Positions 53,116-61,120 of a DNA stretch of 64,000 nt are shown one piece after another. Under the pieces are notes generated by a model. That model worked only from the letters and a program-made list of their open reading frames with translations. It ran no database searches and had not been told where the DNA came from. The DNA is from JAZKHE01 sp040385525 (lineage in GTDB: Bacteria > Bacteroidota > Bacteroidia > UBA4408): contig JAZKHE010000003.1 of the NCBI GenBank assembly GCA_040385525.1, positions 1-64,000 on the forward strand, in the 5' to 3' direction. Every line of letters starts with the position of its first letter. The first letter of the stretch is position 1. The position numbers were made by a program, and so were the translations under genes.

Positions 53116-54114
53116 TTATTTTGAAAGTTTTTCTGCTTCCGCTAAAAGTTGATTTTTATCGATAGAAACTACACCTAATTTTTCGCAAACTAATCCGCCT
53201 GCAAGGTTAGATAATTCAGCTAAAACCTGATTGCTTGTGTTTTTAGCTAAACACAAAGTGGCTACACTTATAACAGTATCGCCTGCACCCGATACATCTG
53301 CAATGTTGCGAATGTGCGCTGGTGCTGAAAAATTTTCGGTTGGCGTTGCAATATAAACACCCAATTCAGAAAGTGTAATTAATGCTTTTTTTGCCTGCAA
53401 TTTATTTAATAAATCGTTTACAGCATTGTTTAATTGAGCAGTGTTTTTCGCATCAAAATCAATTTTTAAACCTTCTTTTAACTCGCGTAAATTGGGTTTA
53501 AAAAGTGTAACGTTTTTGTAGCTTAGAAAATTATTTTTTTTCGGATCAACCGCAGTTGGAATAGTATGTTTGTTGGCAATACTTACAATACGTTCAATAC
53601 CAGCAGGAGTGAGGCAACCTTTGTCGTAATCTTCAAAAATGATTGCATCTATTTTTTTTGTTTTAATGCAGTTTTCAATTGCAGCAATTAATTTTTCTTC
53701 TTCGTTTTGGTTTATGTTGTGCAACATTTCTTCGTCAACACGAAGCATTTGATGATTGTTACCAATAATACGAGTTTTAACGGTGGTAGTTCTTTCGTTA
53801 GATAAAATAATTCCATCGCTGTTCATTTGTTGATTTTGTAACAACGCACAAAACAATTTTCCATTTTCATCGTTTCCAATTACGGAACACAAAACAGGAT
53901 TTGCTCCCAAAGCTTTAATATTTAAAGCTACATTGGCAGCGCCACCCAAACGATTTTCTTTTTTGTTAACAGCAACTATTGGCACGGGTGCTTCTGGAGA
54001 GATTCGTGATACATTACCAAACACATAAGAATCAATCATAACATCGCCTACAATTAAAATATTTAATTGATTAAACGATTCGAATAATTGATGGAGTTCG
54101 GTTTTGTTTAGCAC
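53116..54114 (-). CDS. rfaE1: D-glycero-beta-D-manno-heptose-7-phosphate kinase
   Basis: This 332-residue PfkB-family kinase has ILIVGDVMIDSYVFGNVSRISPE, GGAANVALNIKALGANP and the C-terminal anion-hole motif VSGAGDTVISVATL with catalytic Asp. Sequence order and SPEAPVPI match the kinase half of HldE (RfaE domain I), which phosphorylates heptose-7-phosphate for LPS inner core. The nucleotidyl-transferase half is absent, as expected for the split form. The start is GTG at 54114, 2 nt after the aminotransferase stop. Confidence 0.9.
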   Translation of the reverse strand: MLNKTELHQLFESFNQLNILIVGDVMIDSYVFGNVSRISPEAPVPIVAVNKKENRLGGAANVALNIKALGANPVLCSVIGNDENGKLFCALLQNQQMNSDGIILSNERTTTVKTRIIGNNHQMLRVDEEMLHNINQNEEEKLIAAIENCIKTKKIDAIIFEDYDKGCLTPAGIERIVSIANKHTIPTAVDPKKNNFLSYKNVTLFKPNLRELKEGLKIDFDAKNTAQLNNAVNDLLNKLQAKKALITLSELGVYIATPTENFSAPAHIRNIADVSGAGDTVISVATLCLAKNTSNQVLAELSNLAGGLVCEKLGVVSIDKNQLLAEAEKLSK

Positions 54115-54116
54115 GT

Positions 54117-55310
54117 TTAACTTAGTTTAGCAAGTCCTTCTTTAATTCTTTTAATTGACTCAATAATTTTATCTTCAGAAGTTGCATACGAAAAGCGGAA
54201 ACAATTGTTGTCGCCAAATGCATCGCCCGAAACCAAAGCAACATGAGCTTCTTCTAACAAATATATACACAAATCGTAAGAGTTATTAATTACGCCTTTG
54301 CTATGTTTTTTACCAAAGTAGTATGAAATATCTGGGAAAATATAAAACGCACCTTCAGGAATATAAGTTTTAACTCCAGGAATTTCATTTAATAATTTTA
54401 TTACAATATCTCTTCGCTTTTTAAAGGCGTCGCACATTGGTTGCGTTACGCTTTTTGGAGCAGAAACTGCTGCTAATGCTGCACGTTGAGCAATAGAACA
54501 AGCACCAGATGTAAACTGACCTTGCATTTTTTCGCAAGCATCGGCAATCCATTTTGGAGCACCAATAAATCCTATTCTCCAGCCTGTCATAGCAAAACCT
54601 TTTGATACGCCGTTAACAGTAATTACTCTTTCGTACATTTCTGGAAACTGCGCTAAACTTTCGTGACCACCAACAAAATTTATGTGTTCGTAAATTTCGT
54701 CGCAAATAACAAATAAGTTAGGATGTTTAGCAACCACTTGTGCAATAGCTTTTAATTCGGTTTTTGAATAAACCGAACCAGAAGGATTACAAGGTGTGCT
54801 AAAAATAAGCATTTTAGTTTTAGGCGTAATTGCTTTTTCTAATTGCTCTGCAGTAAATTTAAAATTTTGTTCAACTGATGTAGGAATTTCAACTGGAATT
54901 CCATCAGCTAATTTTATAATTTCGATATAACTTACCCAATATGGAATTGGTACAATAACTTCGTCACCTTTGTTTACTAAACTCAATACTACATTGGCAA
55001 TTGATTGTTTTGCACCTGTTGAAACTACAATTTGATTTGCATCGTAGTGTAGGTTGTTATCACGTTTAAATTTTTCAGCAATAGCTTGTTTTAAATCTAA
55101 ATAACCGGGTACTGGTGTGTATCTTGTAAAATTATCATCGATAGCTTTTTTGGCTGCTTCTTTAATAAAATCGGGCGTATTAAAATCGGGTTCTCCAATA
55201 CTTAAGCTAATAACGTCTAATCCTTTTGCTTGTAATTCGCGCGCCATTTTTGTCATGGCCAAAGTTTGAGATTCTGATAATTTTGTTATTCTGTCTGAAA
55301 GTAAGCTCAT
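54117..55310 (-). CDS. PLP-dependent aminotransferase, aspartate aminotransferase family
   Basis: This 397-residue class I aminotransferase has the family opening SISIGEPDFNTP region (ISLSIGEPDFNTPDFI), the substrate/cofactor segment FSTPCNPSGSVYSK, and the PLP Lys in VNGVSKGFAMTGWRIGF. C-terminal Arg is in NCFRFSYATS. It probably interconverts aspartate and oxaloacetate. ATG 55310 is preferred over an in-frame start seven codons upstream. It heads the operon with rfaE1 and a lipoprotein gene. Confidence 0.93.
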   Translation of the reverse strand: MSLLSDRITKLSESQTLAMTKMARELQAKGLDVISLSIGEPDFNTPDFIKEAAKKAIDDNFTRYTPVPGYLDLKQAIAEKFKRDNNLHYDANQIVVSTGAKQSIANVVLSLVNKGDEVIVPIPYWVSYIEIIKLADGIPVEIPTSVEQNFKFTAEQLEKAITPKTKMLIFSTPCNPSGSVYSKTELKAIAQVVAKHPNLFVICDEIYEHINFVGGHESLAQFPEMYERVITVNGVSKGFAMTGWRIGFIGAPKWIADACEKMQGQFTSGACSIAQRAALAAVSAPKSVTQPMCDAFKKRRDIVIKLLNEIPGVKTYIPEGAFYIFPDISYYFGKKHSKGVINNSYDLCIYLLEEAHVALVSGDAFGDNNCFRFSYATSEDKIIESIKRIKEGLAKLS

Positions 55311-55371
55311 AAATATAATGTTGTAGTACAAATCTAATAAAATGATAGAATAGTTGGTGTTTTTATACGAA

Positions 55372-56454
55372 TTATTTAGGTGCTATTTTGATTAAGTATA
55401 AAGCCAAAACCATATAAATCATATGCGGAATAAACACGGCTATTTGAGCCGGAACGTTAGCGTTTGTTGCAAATGTAATTGCAATTTGCATAAATAATAT
55501 AAACGAAAAACTAATAAGCAAACCGATACCAATATGCACTCCAATACCGCCGCGCACTTTTCGGCTCGACATAGCAACACCAATTAATGTAAGTACAAAT
55601 GTAGCGAGTGGATAAGCCATTCTTTGGTATTTTTCAACTTCAAAATAAGGTACTTCGTCAGAGCCTTTTTGTTTCTCAACTTCAATAAATTTATTTAGTT
55701 CAAAATAATTCATTGTTTCAATTAAATTATCTTTTCGCACGTTAAACTCTGTGTCATTAAAGATAAATGCAGTATCAAGTGTAATGGTTGTTCTTAGTGT
55801 TTCTTTCGTTGAATCGATTGTTCTAATTCTAACATTTTCGGCATGCCAATTTTTTTTAATAGTATCCCATCTAAGTACATCACTCATAAATTTGTAATTC
55901 ACTTTACCGTTTTTAATTTTTTCGTAGCTAAACTGATAGCCAATATTATCGTATGTATTAAAGCTTTGAAAATAAATAAATTCGCCAGGTTGTATTTGTT
56001 TATGAATATTCATATCGCCATTCCAGTATCGGTTGCGCACATATCTGGCTTCAAAAGCAAGTCGTTTTTCGTTTGCAGGAGGAATTACAAAATTGATAAG
56101 GTAAAAAGACAATATTGATAGAATTGTTGCCGCAATCATAAAGGGTAACAAAAATCTTTTAAAACTAACTCCGCTACTTAGTATGGCAACAATTTCGGTA
56201 TTAGCCGCCATTTTTGAAGTGAAAAATATTACGGAAATAAATGTAAAAAGCGGACTAAATAAATTAACAAAGTAGGGTATAAAATTAAAATAGTAATCGA
56301 AAATTATAGCTTCTATAGGAGCTTCTTTCTCAATAAAATCATCAATTTTTTCTGAAATATCAAATACAATTACAATAGAAATAATAATAGCTATAGCAAA
56401 AATAAAAGTGCCTAAAAACTTTTTAATAATGTATAGATCTATTTTTTTTATCAT
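55372..56454 (-). CDS. LptF/LptG-family LPS export permease
   Basis: This 360-residue YjgP/YjgQ-family permease has three N-terminal helices (FLGTFIFAIAIIISIVIVFD, FVNLFSPLFTFISVIFFTS, FLLPFMIAATILSILSFYLI), a periplasmic beta-jellyroll (about 130-265) and three C-terminal helices. LptF/G extract LPS from the inner membrane using LptB. I cannot tell F from G. It lies 92 nt downstream of tgt, separated by AATCACT-type degenerate repeats. Confidence 0.92.
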   Translation of the reverse strand: MIKKIDLYIIKKFLGTFIFAIAIIISIVIVFDISEKIDDFIEKEAPIEAIIFDYYFNFIPYFVNLFSPLFTFISVIFFTSKMAANTEIVAILSSGVSFKRFLLPFMIAATILSILSFYLINFVIPPANEKRLAFEARYVRNRYWNGDMNIHKQIQPGEFIYFQSFNTYDNIGYQFSYEKIKNGKVNYKFMSDVLRWDTIKKNWHAENVRIRTIDSTKETLRTTITLDTAFIFNDTEFNVRKDNLIETMNYFELNKFIEVEKQKGSDEVPYFEVEKYQRMAYPLATFVLTLIGVAMSSRKVRGGIGVHIGIGLLISFSFILFMQIAITFATNANVPAQIAVFIPHMIYMVLALYLIKIAPK

Positions 56455-56546
56455 TCCTTTTTTAGTTTATGGTTTTTAGTTTATTGTTTTCAGTTTAAAG
56501 TTTTATTTGGGTTAATCACTAATCACTAACGACTAATCACTATACA

Positions 56547-57677
56547 CTAAAGTCGAGTTGCCAAACGTTTTACCATAATATCTTTCCATTCAGAAAAAGT
56601 TCCTTCCATTATTTTTTCGCGTGCTTGCTTAACTAGTTCCAAATAAAATGCCAAATTATGTATACTTGCAATTTGCGCAGCTAAGCGTTCTTCGGCAGCA
56701 AACAAATGTCTTAAATAGGCTTTGGAGTAACTTTTATCTACGTAAGAAGTTCCGTTTTCGTCTAAAACAGAAAAATCTTCTTTCCATTTTTCGTTTTTAA
56801 TATTAATAATTCCTTCGCTGGTAAACAACATTCCGTTTCGTGCATTGCGCGTAGGCATTACACAATCAAGCATATCAATACCCAAAGCAATGTTTTCTAA
56901 AATATTTACGGGAGTACCTACGCCCATTAAGTATCGCGGTTTATCTTTTGGTAAAATATCGCAAACTAGTTCGCACATTTCATACATCATTTCGGCTGGC
57001 TCACCAACAGATAAGCCACCAATAGCATTGCCTTCTCTATTTTGAGCTGCAATAAATTCGGCCGATTTTATTCTTAAATCTTTGTAAGTACTGCCTTGCA
57101 CAATTGGAAACAACGACTGCGAATGACCATATTTTGCTGGTGTTGAATCAAAACGATCAATACATCGAGTTAGCCAACGATGCGTCATTTCCATTGAATT
57201 TTTCGCATAATTGTAATCGCAAGGATAAGGCGTACACTCATCAAAAGCCATAATAATATCGGCGCCAATGATACGCTGAATATCCATTACATGTTCTGGA
57301 GTAAAAATATGTTTTGAACCATCAATATGCGAGTTAAATTTTACACCTTCTTCAGTAATTTTTCGTGTTCCCGATAAAGAATAAACCTGAAAACCACCAC
57401 TATCGGTTAAAATTGGGTGTTCCCAACCCATAAATTTATGTAAGCCTCCCGCTTTTTCTAAAACTTTTAAGCCTGGTCGTAAATATAAATGATAGGTATT
57501 TCCTAATATAATTTGTGCTTTAATATCGTCTCTTAACTCGTGTTGGTGAACTGCTTTTACGCTACCAACAGTACCCACAGGCATAAAAATAGGTGTTTGT
57601 ATTGTACCGTGGTCGTTTGTTATTTCTCCAGCTCGAGCCTTAGTTTTTGCGTCGGTTTTTAAGAGTTTAAATTGCAT
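56547..57677 (-). CDS. tgt: queuine tRNA-ribosyltransferase
   Basis: This 376-residue TGT exchanges guanine 34 for preQ1 in GUN tRNAs. The catalytic Asp motifs are LTDSGGFQVYSL and ALGIDMLDCVMPTRNARNG, with MAFDECTPYP and GGLSVGE for base recognition. The usual zinc site CxCxxC after NARNG is replaced by GTSYVDKSYSKAYLRHL: all three Cys are missing, while the later IHNLAFY His is kept. ATG 57677 is preferred to an in-frame start 17 codons upstream because the family begins with MxFxLLKTD. It is followed by the LptF/G permease gene. Confidence 0.95.
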   Translation of the reverse strand: MQFKLLKTDAKTKARAGEITNDHGTIQTPIFMPVGTVGSVKAVHQHELRDDIKAQIILGNTYHLYLRPGLKVLEKAGGLHKFMGWEHPILTDSGGFQVYSLSGTRKITEEGVKFNSHIDGSKHIFTPEHVMDIQRIIGADIIMAFDECTPYPCDYNYAKNSMEMTHRWLTRCIDRFDSTPAKYGHSQSLFPIVQGSTYKDLRIKSAEFIAAQNREGNAIGGLSVGEPAEMMYEMCELVCDILPKDKPRYLMGVGTPVNILENIALGIDMLDCVMPTRNARNGMLFTSEGIINIKNEKWKEDFSVLDENGTSYVDKSYSKAYLRHLFAAEERLAAQIASIHNLAFYLELVKQAREKIMEGTFSEWKDIMVKRLATRL

Positions 57678-57795
57678 ATTTCTTAATGTAGATACAAAGA
57701 ACGTAATTTTTTGCAAAGAATAGAACAAGTTACAATTGTTAATTTCTTTGTTTAAAGTCTTATTTAAAAAGTAAGTTTTTAACTCGCCATAAGTT

Positions 57796-57803
57796 TACTT
57801 TTG
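57796..57803 (+). promoter_or_regulatory. probable -7 element of the GT2-sigma-rsmG operon
   Basis: TACTTTTG is an exact TAnnTTTG match 18 nt upstream of the ATG at 57822. The -33 region is only T-rich (GTTTTT). It would give a very short leader. Confidence 0.45.
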
Positions 57804-57821
57804 CACTAGAGTTACTATATT

Positions 57822-58937
57822 ATGACGTTAAGTGTTGTTTTTTATGTGCTGTTAGCACTTTTTGTTTTGGCTTTTAGTGTTCAGTTGTATTATTATTTGG
57901 GCATTTTTGCAAAATTATCTTATTTTAAAAAAGAGGTTTCTAATAATAAACCACCAGTTTCTATTGTTATTTGCGCTCGTAACGAGTTCGAAAATTTAGA
58001 AAAGCATTTGCCTTTATTGTTTTCGCAAAATTATCCGCAATACGAAGTTGTAATTGTAAATGATTGCTCTTTTGATGCCACAGCCGATTTGCTAAAAGAA
58101 GCCGAAAAACAACATTCTAACTTGCATGTTGTAACCTTAAAAGAAGAAGAAATTTATCGTCATGATAAAAAATTGGCTTTAATGTTAGGCATTAAAGGTG
58201 CTAAATACGAACATTTATTGCTTACAGATGCTGATTGTATGCCTAATTCTGAAAATTGGATTAGCACAATGGCTCAAAATTTTGATAAGCAAACAGAAAT
58301 AGTTTTGGGTTATGGGGCTTACGAAAAAAGAAAAGGTTTTTTAAATAAAATTATTCGCTTCGATTCTTTTTTTGCTGCTGCTCAGTACTTGTCGAGCGCA
58401 ATAGTTGGCAAGCCATATATGGGAGTTGGGCGAAATTTAGCCTATACCAAATCATTGTTTTTTAAAAATAAAGGTTTTGCAACACATTACCACATACAAA
58501 GTGGCGACGATGATTTGTTTGTAAATAGAGCAGCAAATTCGGCTAATACAAAAATAGAAATTGAGCATAGTAGTCATACTATTTCGGTACCAAAAGAAAC
58601 TTTTAAAACTTGGTTTAAACAAAAGAAAAGACACTTAACCACTGCAAAACATTATAAGAGCGAAGATAGAAATAGACTCGCTTTGCATCATTTATCGCAC
58701 TACCTTTTTTGGCTTTCGTTTATTGCATTAGTTGTGCTTAATAATTTAATTTTTGTTGTTTTAGGTATTTTTATTTTGAGATTAGTTATTCAAATGATTA
58801 TCTTTAAAAAAGCAATGGAAAAATTAAACGAAAAAGATTTGCTTTGGCTAACACCCATTTTTGAATTCTTTTTATTGTTTTTTTATCCTATACTTGTAGT
58901 GTCCAACACGTTTGTAAAGCAACATAAATGGAAATAA
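57822..58937 (+). CDS. family 2 membrane glycosyltransferase
   Basis: This 371-residue GT2 enzyme has an N-terminal helix (VVFYVLLALFVLAFSVQLYYY), a GT-A domain (about 45-270; PPVSIVICARNEFENLEKHL, VVIVNDCSFDAT, LLLTDADCMPNSENW, IQSGDDDLFVN) and two C-terminal helices. The QxxRW motif is degenerate (KQKKRHLTT). It probably adds a sugar to a lipid or surface glycan from a nucleotide-sugar donor. Its last 10 nt overlap the sigma factor gene. Confidence 0.9.
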   Translation: MTLSVVFYVLLALFVLAFSVQLYYYLGIFAKLSYFKKEVSNNKPPVSIVICARNEFENLEKHLPLLFSQNYPQYEVVIVNDCSFDATADLLKEAEKQHSNLHVVTLKEEEIYRHDKKLALMLGIKGAKYEHLLLTDADCMPNSENWISTMAQNFDKQTEIVLGYGAYEKRKGFLNKIIRFDSFFAAAQYLSSAIVGKPYMGVGRNLAYTKSLFFKNKGFATHYHIQSGDDDLFVNRAANSANTKIEIEHSSHTISVPKETFKTWFKQKKRHLTTAKHYKSEDRNRLALHHLSHYLFWLSFIALVVLNNLIFVVLGIFILRLVIQMIIFKKAMEKLNEKDLLWLTPIFEFFLLFFYPILVVSNTFVKQHKWK

Positions 58938-59536
58938 ACGAAAACCTATCCGACAAAGCGCAACACGATTACAAGCTAGTAAAACTGGCTATTGAAACTG
59001 GTAATCAAAAAGCCTATGCCGAATTAATGGACAGATATCGTGACTCTGTTTACTACATGCTTTTAAAAATGGTAAACAATAAAGACGATGCTGATGATTT
59101 AACCATTGAAGCCTTTGGCAAAGCATTTAATCGTTTGCACCAATATGTGCCGAGTTACGCATTTAGCACTTGGTTATTTAAAATAGCCACCAACAATTGC
59201 ATTGATTACATTAGAAGAAAAAAATCGAATACTTTTTCTATCGATACAGGAATGCAAAACGACGAAGGTGGTTCTATTAATTTAGATATTAAATTTGATG
59301 GAATTGGACCTGAAGAAACGGTAATTAAAAAAGAAAAAATAAAATTAATGCACGAGGTGGTTGATAAACTAAAGCCACGCTACAAACAATTAATTGAGCT
59401 GCGTTATTTTGAAGAATTATCTTACGAAGAAATTTCTGTTCGTTTAGATTTACCAACAGGTACAGTTAAAGCGCAATTATTTAGAGCAAGAGAGTTTTTA
59501 TACAACATCTTGAAAAATTCTCACGATAAAATTTAA
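58928..59536 (+). CDS. ECF-type RNA polymerase sigma factor
   Basis: This 202-residue sigma-70 family factor has region 2 (LMDRYRDSVYYMLLKM, DADDLTIEAFGKAFNRLHQY, FSTWLFKIATNNCIDYIRRK) and region 4 (YKQLIELRYFEELSYEEISV, then LDLPTGTVKAQLFRARE). No anti-sigma factor gene is adjacent, unlike most ECF loci. It overlaps the GT2 gene by 10 nt and ends directly before the rsmG ATG, so the three are translationally coupled. Regulon unknown. Confidence 0.92.
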   Translation: MEINENLSDKAQHDYKLVKLAIETGNQKAYAELMDRYRDSVYYMLLKMVNNKDDADDLTIEAFGKAFNRLHQYVPSYAFSTWLFKIATNNCIDYIRRKKSNTFSIDTGMQNDEGGSINLDIKFDGIGPEETVIKKEKIKLMHEVVDKLKPRYKQLIELRYFEELSYEEISVRLDLPTGTVKAQLFRAREFLYNILKNSHDKI

Positions 59537-60190
59537 ATGTTAGAACAAGCATTGCAAGCAACACCTGATGTTGATTTAATTTACAACTACTTTCCAGAAC
59601 TTAACAACAAAGCGAAAGAAAGATTTAAAAAACTATTTGAAACTTATTTTTTTTGGAACAATCAAATTAATGTAGTTTCTCGAAAAGATTTTCAGTTTTT
59701 TTACGAACGACATGTTTTGCATAGTTTAGGAATTGCAAAAGTTATTCAGTTTAAAAAAGGTACTACTGTTTTAGATGTTGGCACAGGTGGCGGTTTTCCA
59801 GGCATTCCTTTAGCAATAATGTTTCCAGAATGCGAATTTGTTTTGGTAGATTCTATTGGTAAAAAAATAAAAGTAGTTAACGAAGTAGCAGCTGCGTTGG
59901 GTTTAAAAAATGTAAAAGGAATACACAGTAGGGCAGAAGAAATAAATCAGCAATTTGATTTTGTAATTAGCCGTGCTGTTACGCAGTTTAACGATTTTTA
60001 TCCGTGGGTAAAAGGAAAGTTTTTAAAAAAATCGCAAAACGATTTAGCTAATGGAATTTTGTATTTAAAAGGTGGCGACTTAATCGAAGAGATGAAAAAC
60101 TTTTCGCAAAAAGTAACGTACTTTGATTTAAGCAATTATTTTTCCGAAGAGTTTTTTGAAACCAAAAAAGTGGTTTATATTCCTTGTTAA
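59537..60190 (+). CDS. rsmG: 16S rRNA (guanine-N7)-methyltransferase RsmG
   Basis: This 217-residue RsmG (GidB) methylates G527 of 16S rRNA with SAM. Motifs are WNNQINVVSRKDFQFFYERHVLHSL, VLDVGTGGGFPGIPLAI and FVISRAVTQFNDFYPW. Length is normal. Its stop codon (60188-60190) is followed immediately by the 26-bp direct repeat that bounds the insertion at 60191-61094. Confidence 0.95.
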   Translation: MLEQALQATPDVDLIYNYFPELNNKAKERFKKLFETYFFWNNQINVVSRKDFQFFYERHVLHSLGIAKVIQFKKGTTVLDVGTGGGFPGIPLAIMFPECEFVLVDSIGKKIKVVNEVAAALGLKNVKGIHSRAEEINQQFDFVISRAVTQFNDFYPWVKGKFLKKSQNDLANGILYLKGGDLIEEMKNFSQKVTYFDLSNYFSEEFFETKKVVYIPC

Positions 60191-60216
60191 ATCAATACTC
60201 AATAAAATAAAAATAC
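60191..60216. repeat. 26-bp direct repeat, left copy
   Basis: Identical over 26 bp to 61095-61120. The right copy is the stop codon and last eight codons of the exported-protein gene at 61096. The left copy begins at the first base after the rsmG stop. Flanking bases differ directly on both sides, so the repeat is exactly 26 bp. It looks like a target or attachment-site duplication. Confidence 0.9.
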
Positions 60217-60223
60217 CTCTAGT

Positions 60224-60324
60224 TAGCGCGAGCTTGCAGCTCGTGCTAACACAAAACATTAATTAGAAAATAATATTTAAAGCAAAATTTGTCACGAGCC
60301 ACAGGCTCGCGCCAGCGGAGGGAT
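60224..60324. repeat. 101-bp hairpin-ended repeat, left copy
   Basis: The element starts with a long hairpin (GTTAGCGCGAGC, loop TTGCA, GCTCGTGCTAAC at 60222-60250) and ends with a second hairpin of related, inverted sequence (CGAGCC-ACA-GGCTCG, 60295-60309), then AGCGGAGGGAT. The right copy at 60966-61066 has the same length and orientation. The two inverted hairpins recall bipartite REP elements (BIME-like). Confidence 0.85.
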
Positions 60325-60352
60325 GTTAACGGTAGTACACAAAAAAGTATTA

Positions 60353-60877
60353 TTATTTCTCTATCACCCAAATTTTACCATGCACATGAGTAATCCAATT
60401 CGGTCCATTCCTATTTGGATCATTAGATGAGAATGTTTTATCCAAGAAAATTTTCCAGTTTCTATTTTGGAAAACAGAGCCAATTATTTTTGGAGGAATT
60501 TCATTTGTATCTTTTTGTCCAGTATCCTTTCTAAATTGATCTAATCTCTCCTTAGTTCCAACAATAATTACGCTTTTAATTGTTCTAGGATAAAATAACC
60601 ATATTTGAAAGCTGAGATTCTTTTCTTTTAGATGAATATTTTTGTCCAATGATTTTTCAATTTCAAAAAATGCTTGAAATATTTCATTTGTAAATCTTTC
60701 AGGCGGATTATCTTCGCTGAACCAATAAAATGGAGGTAGGTTTAATCGGAAAGTAATTGGCTGCGCGTTGACTTTTAATTCCACAAATGGATACGCTACT
60801 ATATATTGCATCCAGTTGGAAAGAGTTTTTTTCTTTCTAATGTAACCTCTTATTTTTTTTCTAGATGTTTTATGCAT
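60353..60877 (-). CDS. hypothetical protein, possibly DUF3916-like
   Basis: This 174-residue cytoplasmic protein has a basic N-terminus (HKTSRKKIRGYIRKKKTLSN) and alternating strands (WMQYIVAYPFVELKV, FQIWLFYPRTIKSVIIVGT, NRNWKIFLDKTF). Its general layout reminds me of DUF3916 proteins of Firmicutes, but this is weak. It is the only gene inside the 904-bp segment bounded by the 26-bp repeats, and it lies between the two 101-bp repeats. A -7-type element lies upstream (60938-60931). It is probably accessory cargo. Confidence 0.65.
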   Translation of the reverse strand: MHKTSRKKIRGYIRKKKTLSNWMQYIVAYPFVELKVNAQPITFRLNLPPFYWFSEDNPPERFTNEIFQAFFEIEKSLDKNIHLKEKNLSFQIWLFYPRTIKSVIIVGTKERLDQFRKDTGQKDTNEIPPKIIGSVFQNRNWKIFLDKTFSSNDPNRNGPNWITHVHGKIWVIEK

Positions 60878-60930
60878 GTATTACCGCTAACTTGAATATA
60901 GGTCTGATAAGAGTCAGATATATTTATAAC

Positions 60931-60938
60931 CAAATATA
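60931..60938 (-). promoter_or_regulatory. probable -7 element of the cassette gene
   Basis: Minus-strand TATATTTG matches TAnnTTTG, 53 nt upstream of the start at 60877. The leader carries TTAGCGGTAAT (60890-60880) just before the ATG. The -33 region is only T-rich. Confidence 0.4.
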
Positions 60939-60965
60939 CTATTTTTTGATTATAAATCCTATTGC

Positions 60966-61066
60966 CAGTGCGAGTTTGTAGTTCGTGCTAACACAAAACA
61001 TTAATTAGAAAATAACATTTAAAGTAAAATTTTTAACGAGTCACAGGCTCGCGCAAGCGGAGGGAT
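60966..61066. repeat. 101-bp hairpin-ended repeat, right copy
   Basis: Aligned to 60224-60324 without gaps, about 88-90% identical. Most differences are T here against C in the left copy, and several break the first hairpin (GTGCGAGT...GTTCGTGC). The second hairpin is partly kept (CGAGTC-ACA-GGCTCG). This copy therefore looks older or decayed. Confidence 0.85.
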
Positions 61067-61094
61067 AAAATAAGTTTTAATTTTATATTGAAAT

Positions 61095-61120
61095 ATCAAT
61101 ACTCAATAAAATAAAAATAC
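61095..61120. repeat. 26-bp direct repeat, right copy
   Basis: The copy that overlaps the 3' end of the gene at 61096-62208 (residues YFYFIEY plus stop). See the left copy at 60191-60216. Confidence 0.9.

Noticed and set aside
60222..60250. Possible integron attC site at the first hairpin of the 101-bp repeat
   Set aside because: The arms do not fit the RYYYAAC/GTTRRRY core sites, and there is no integron integrase or cassette array. REP/BIME-like structure fits better.
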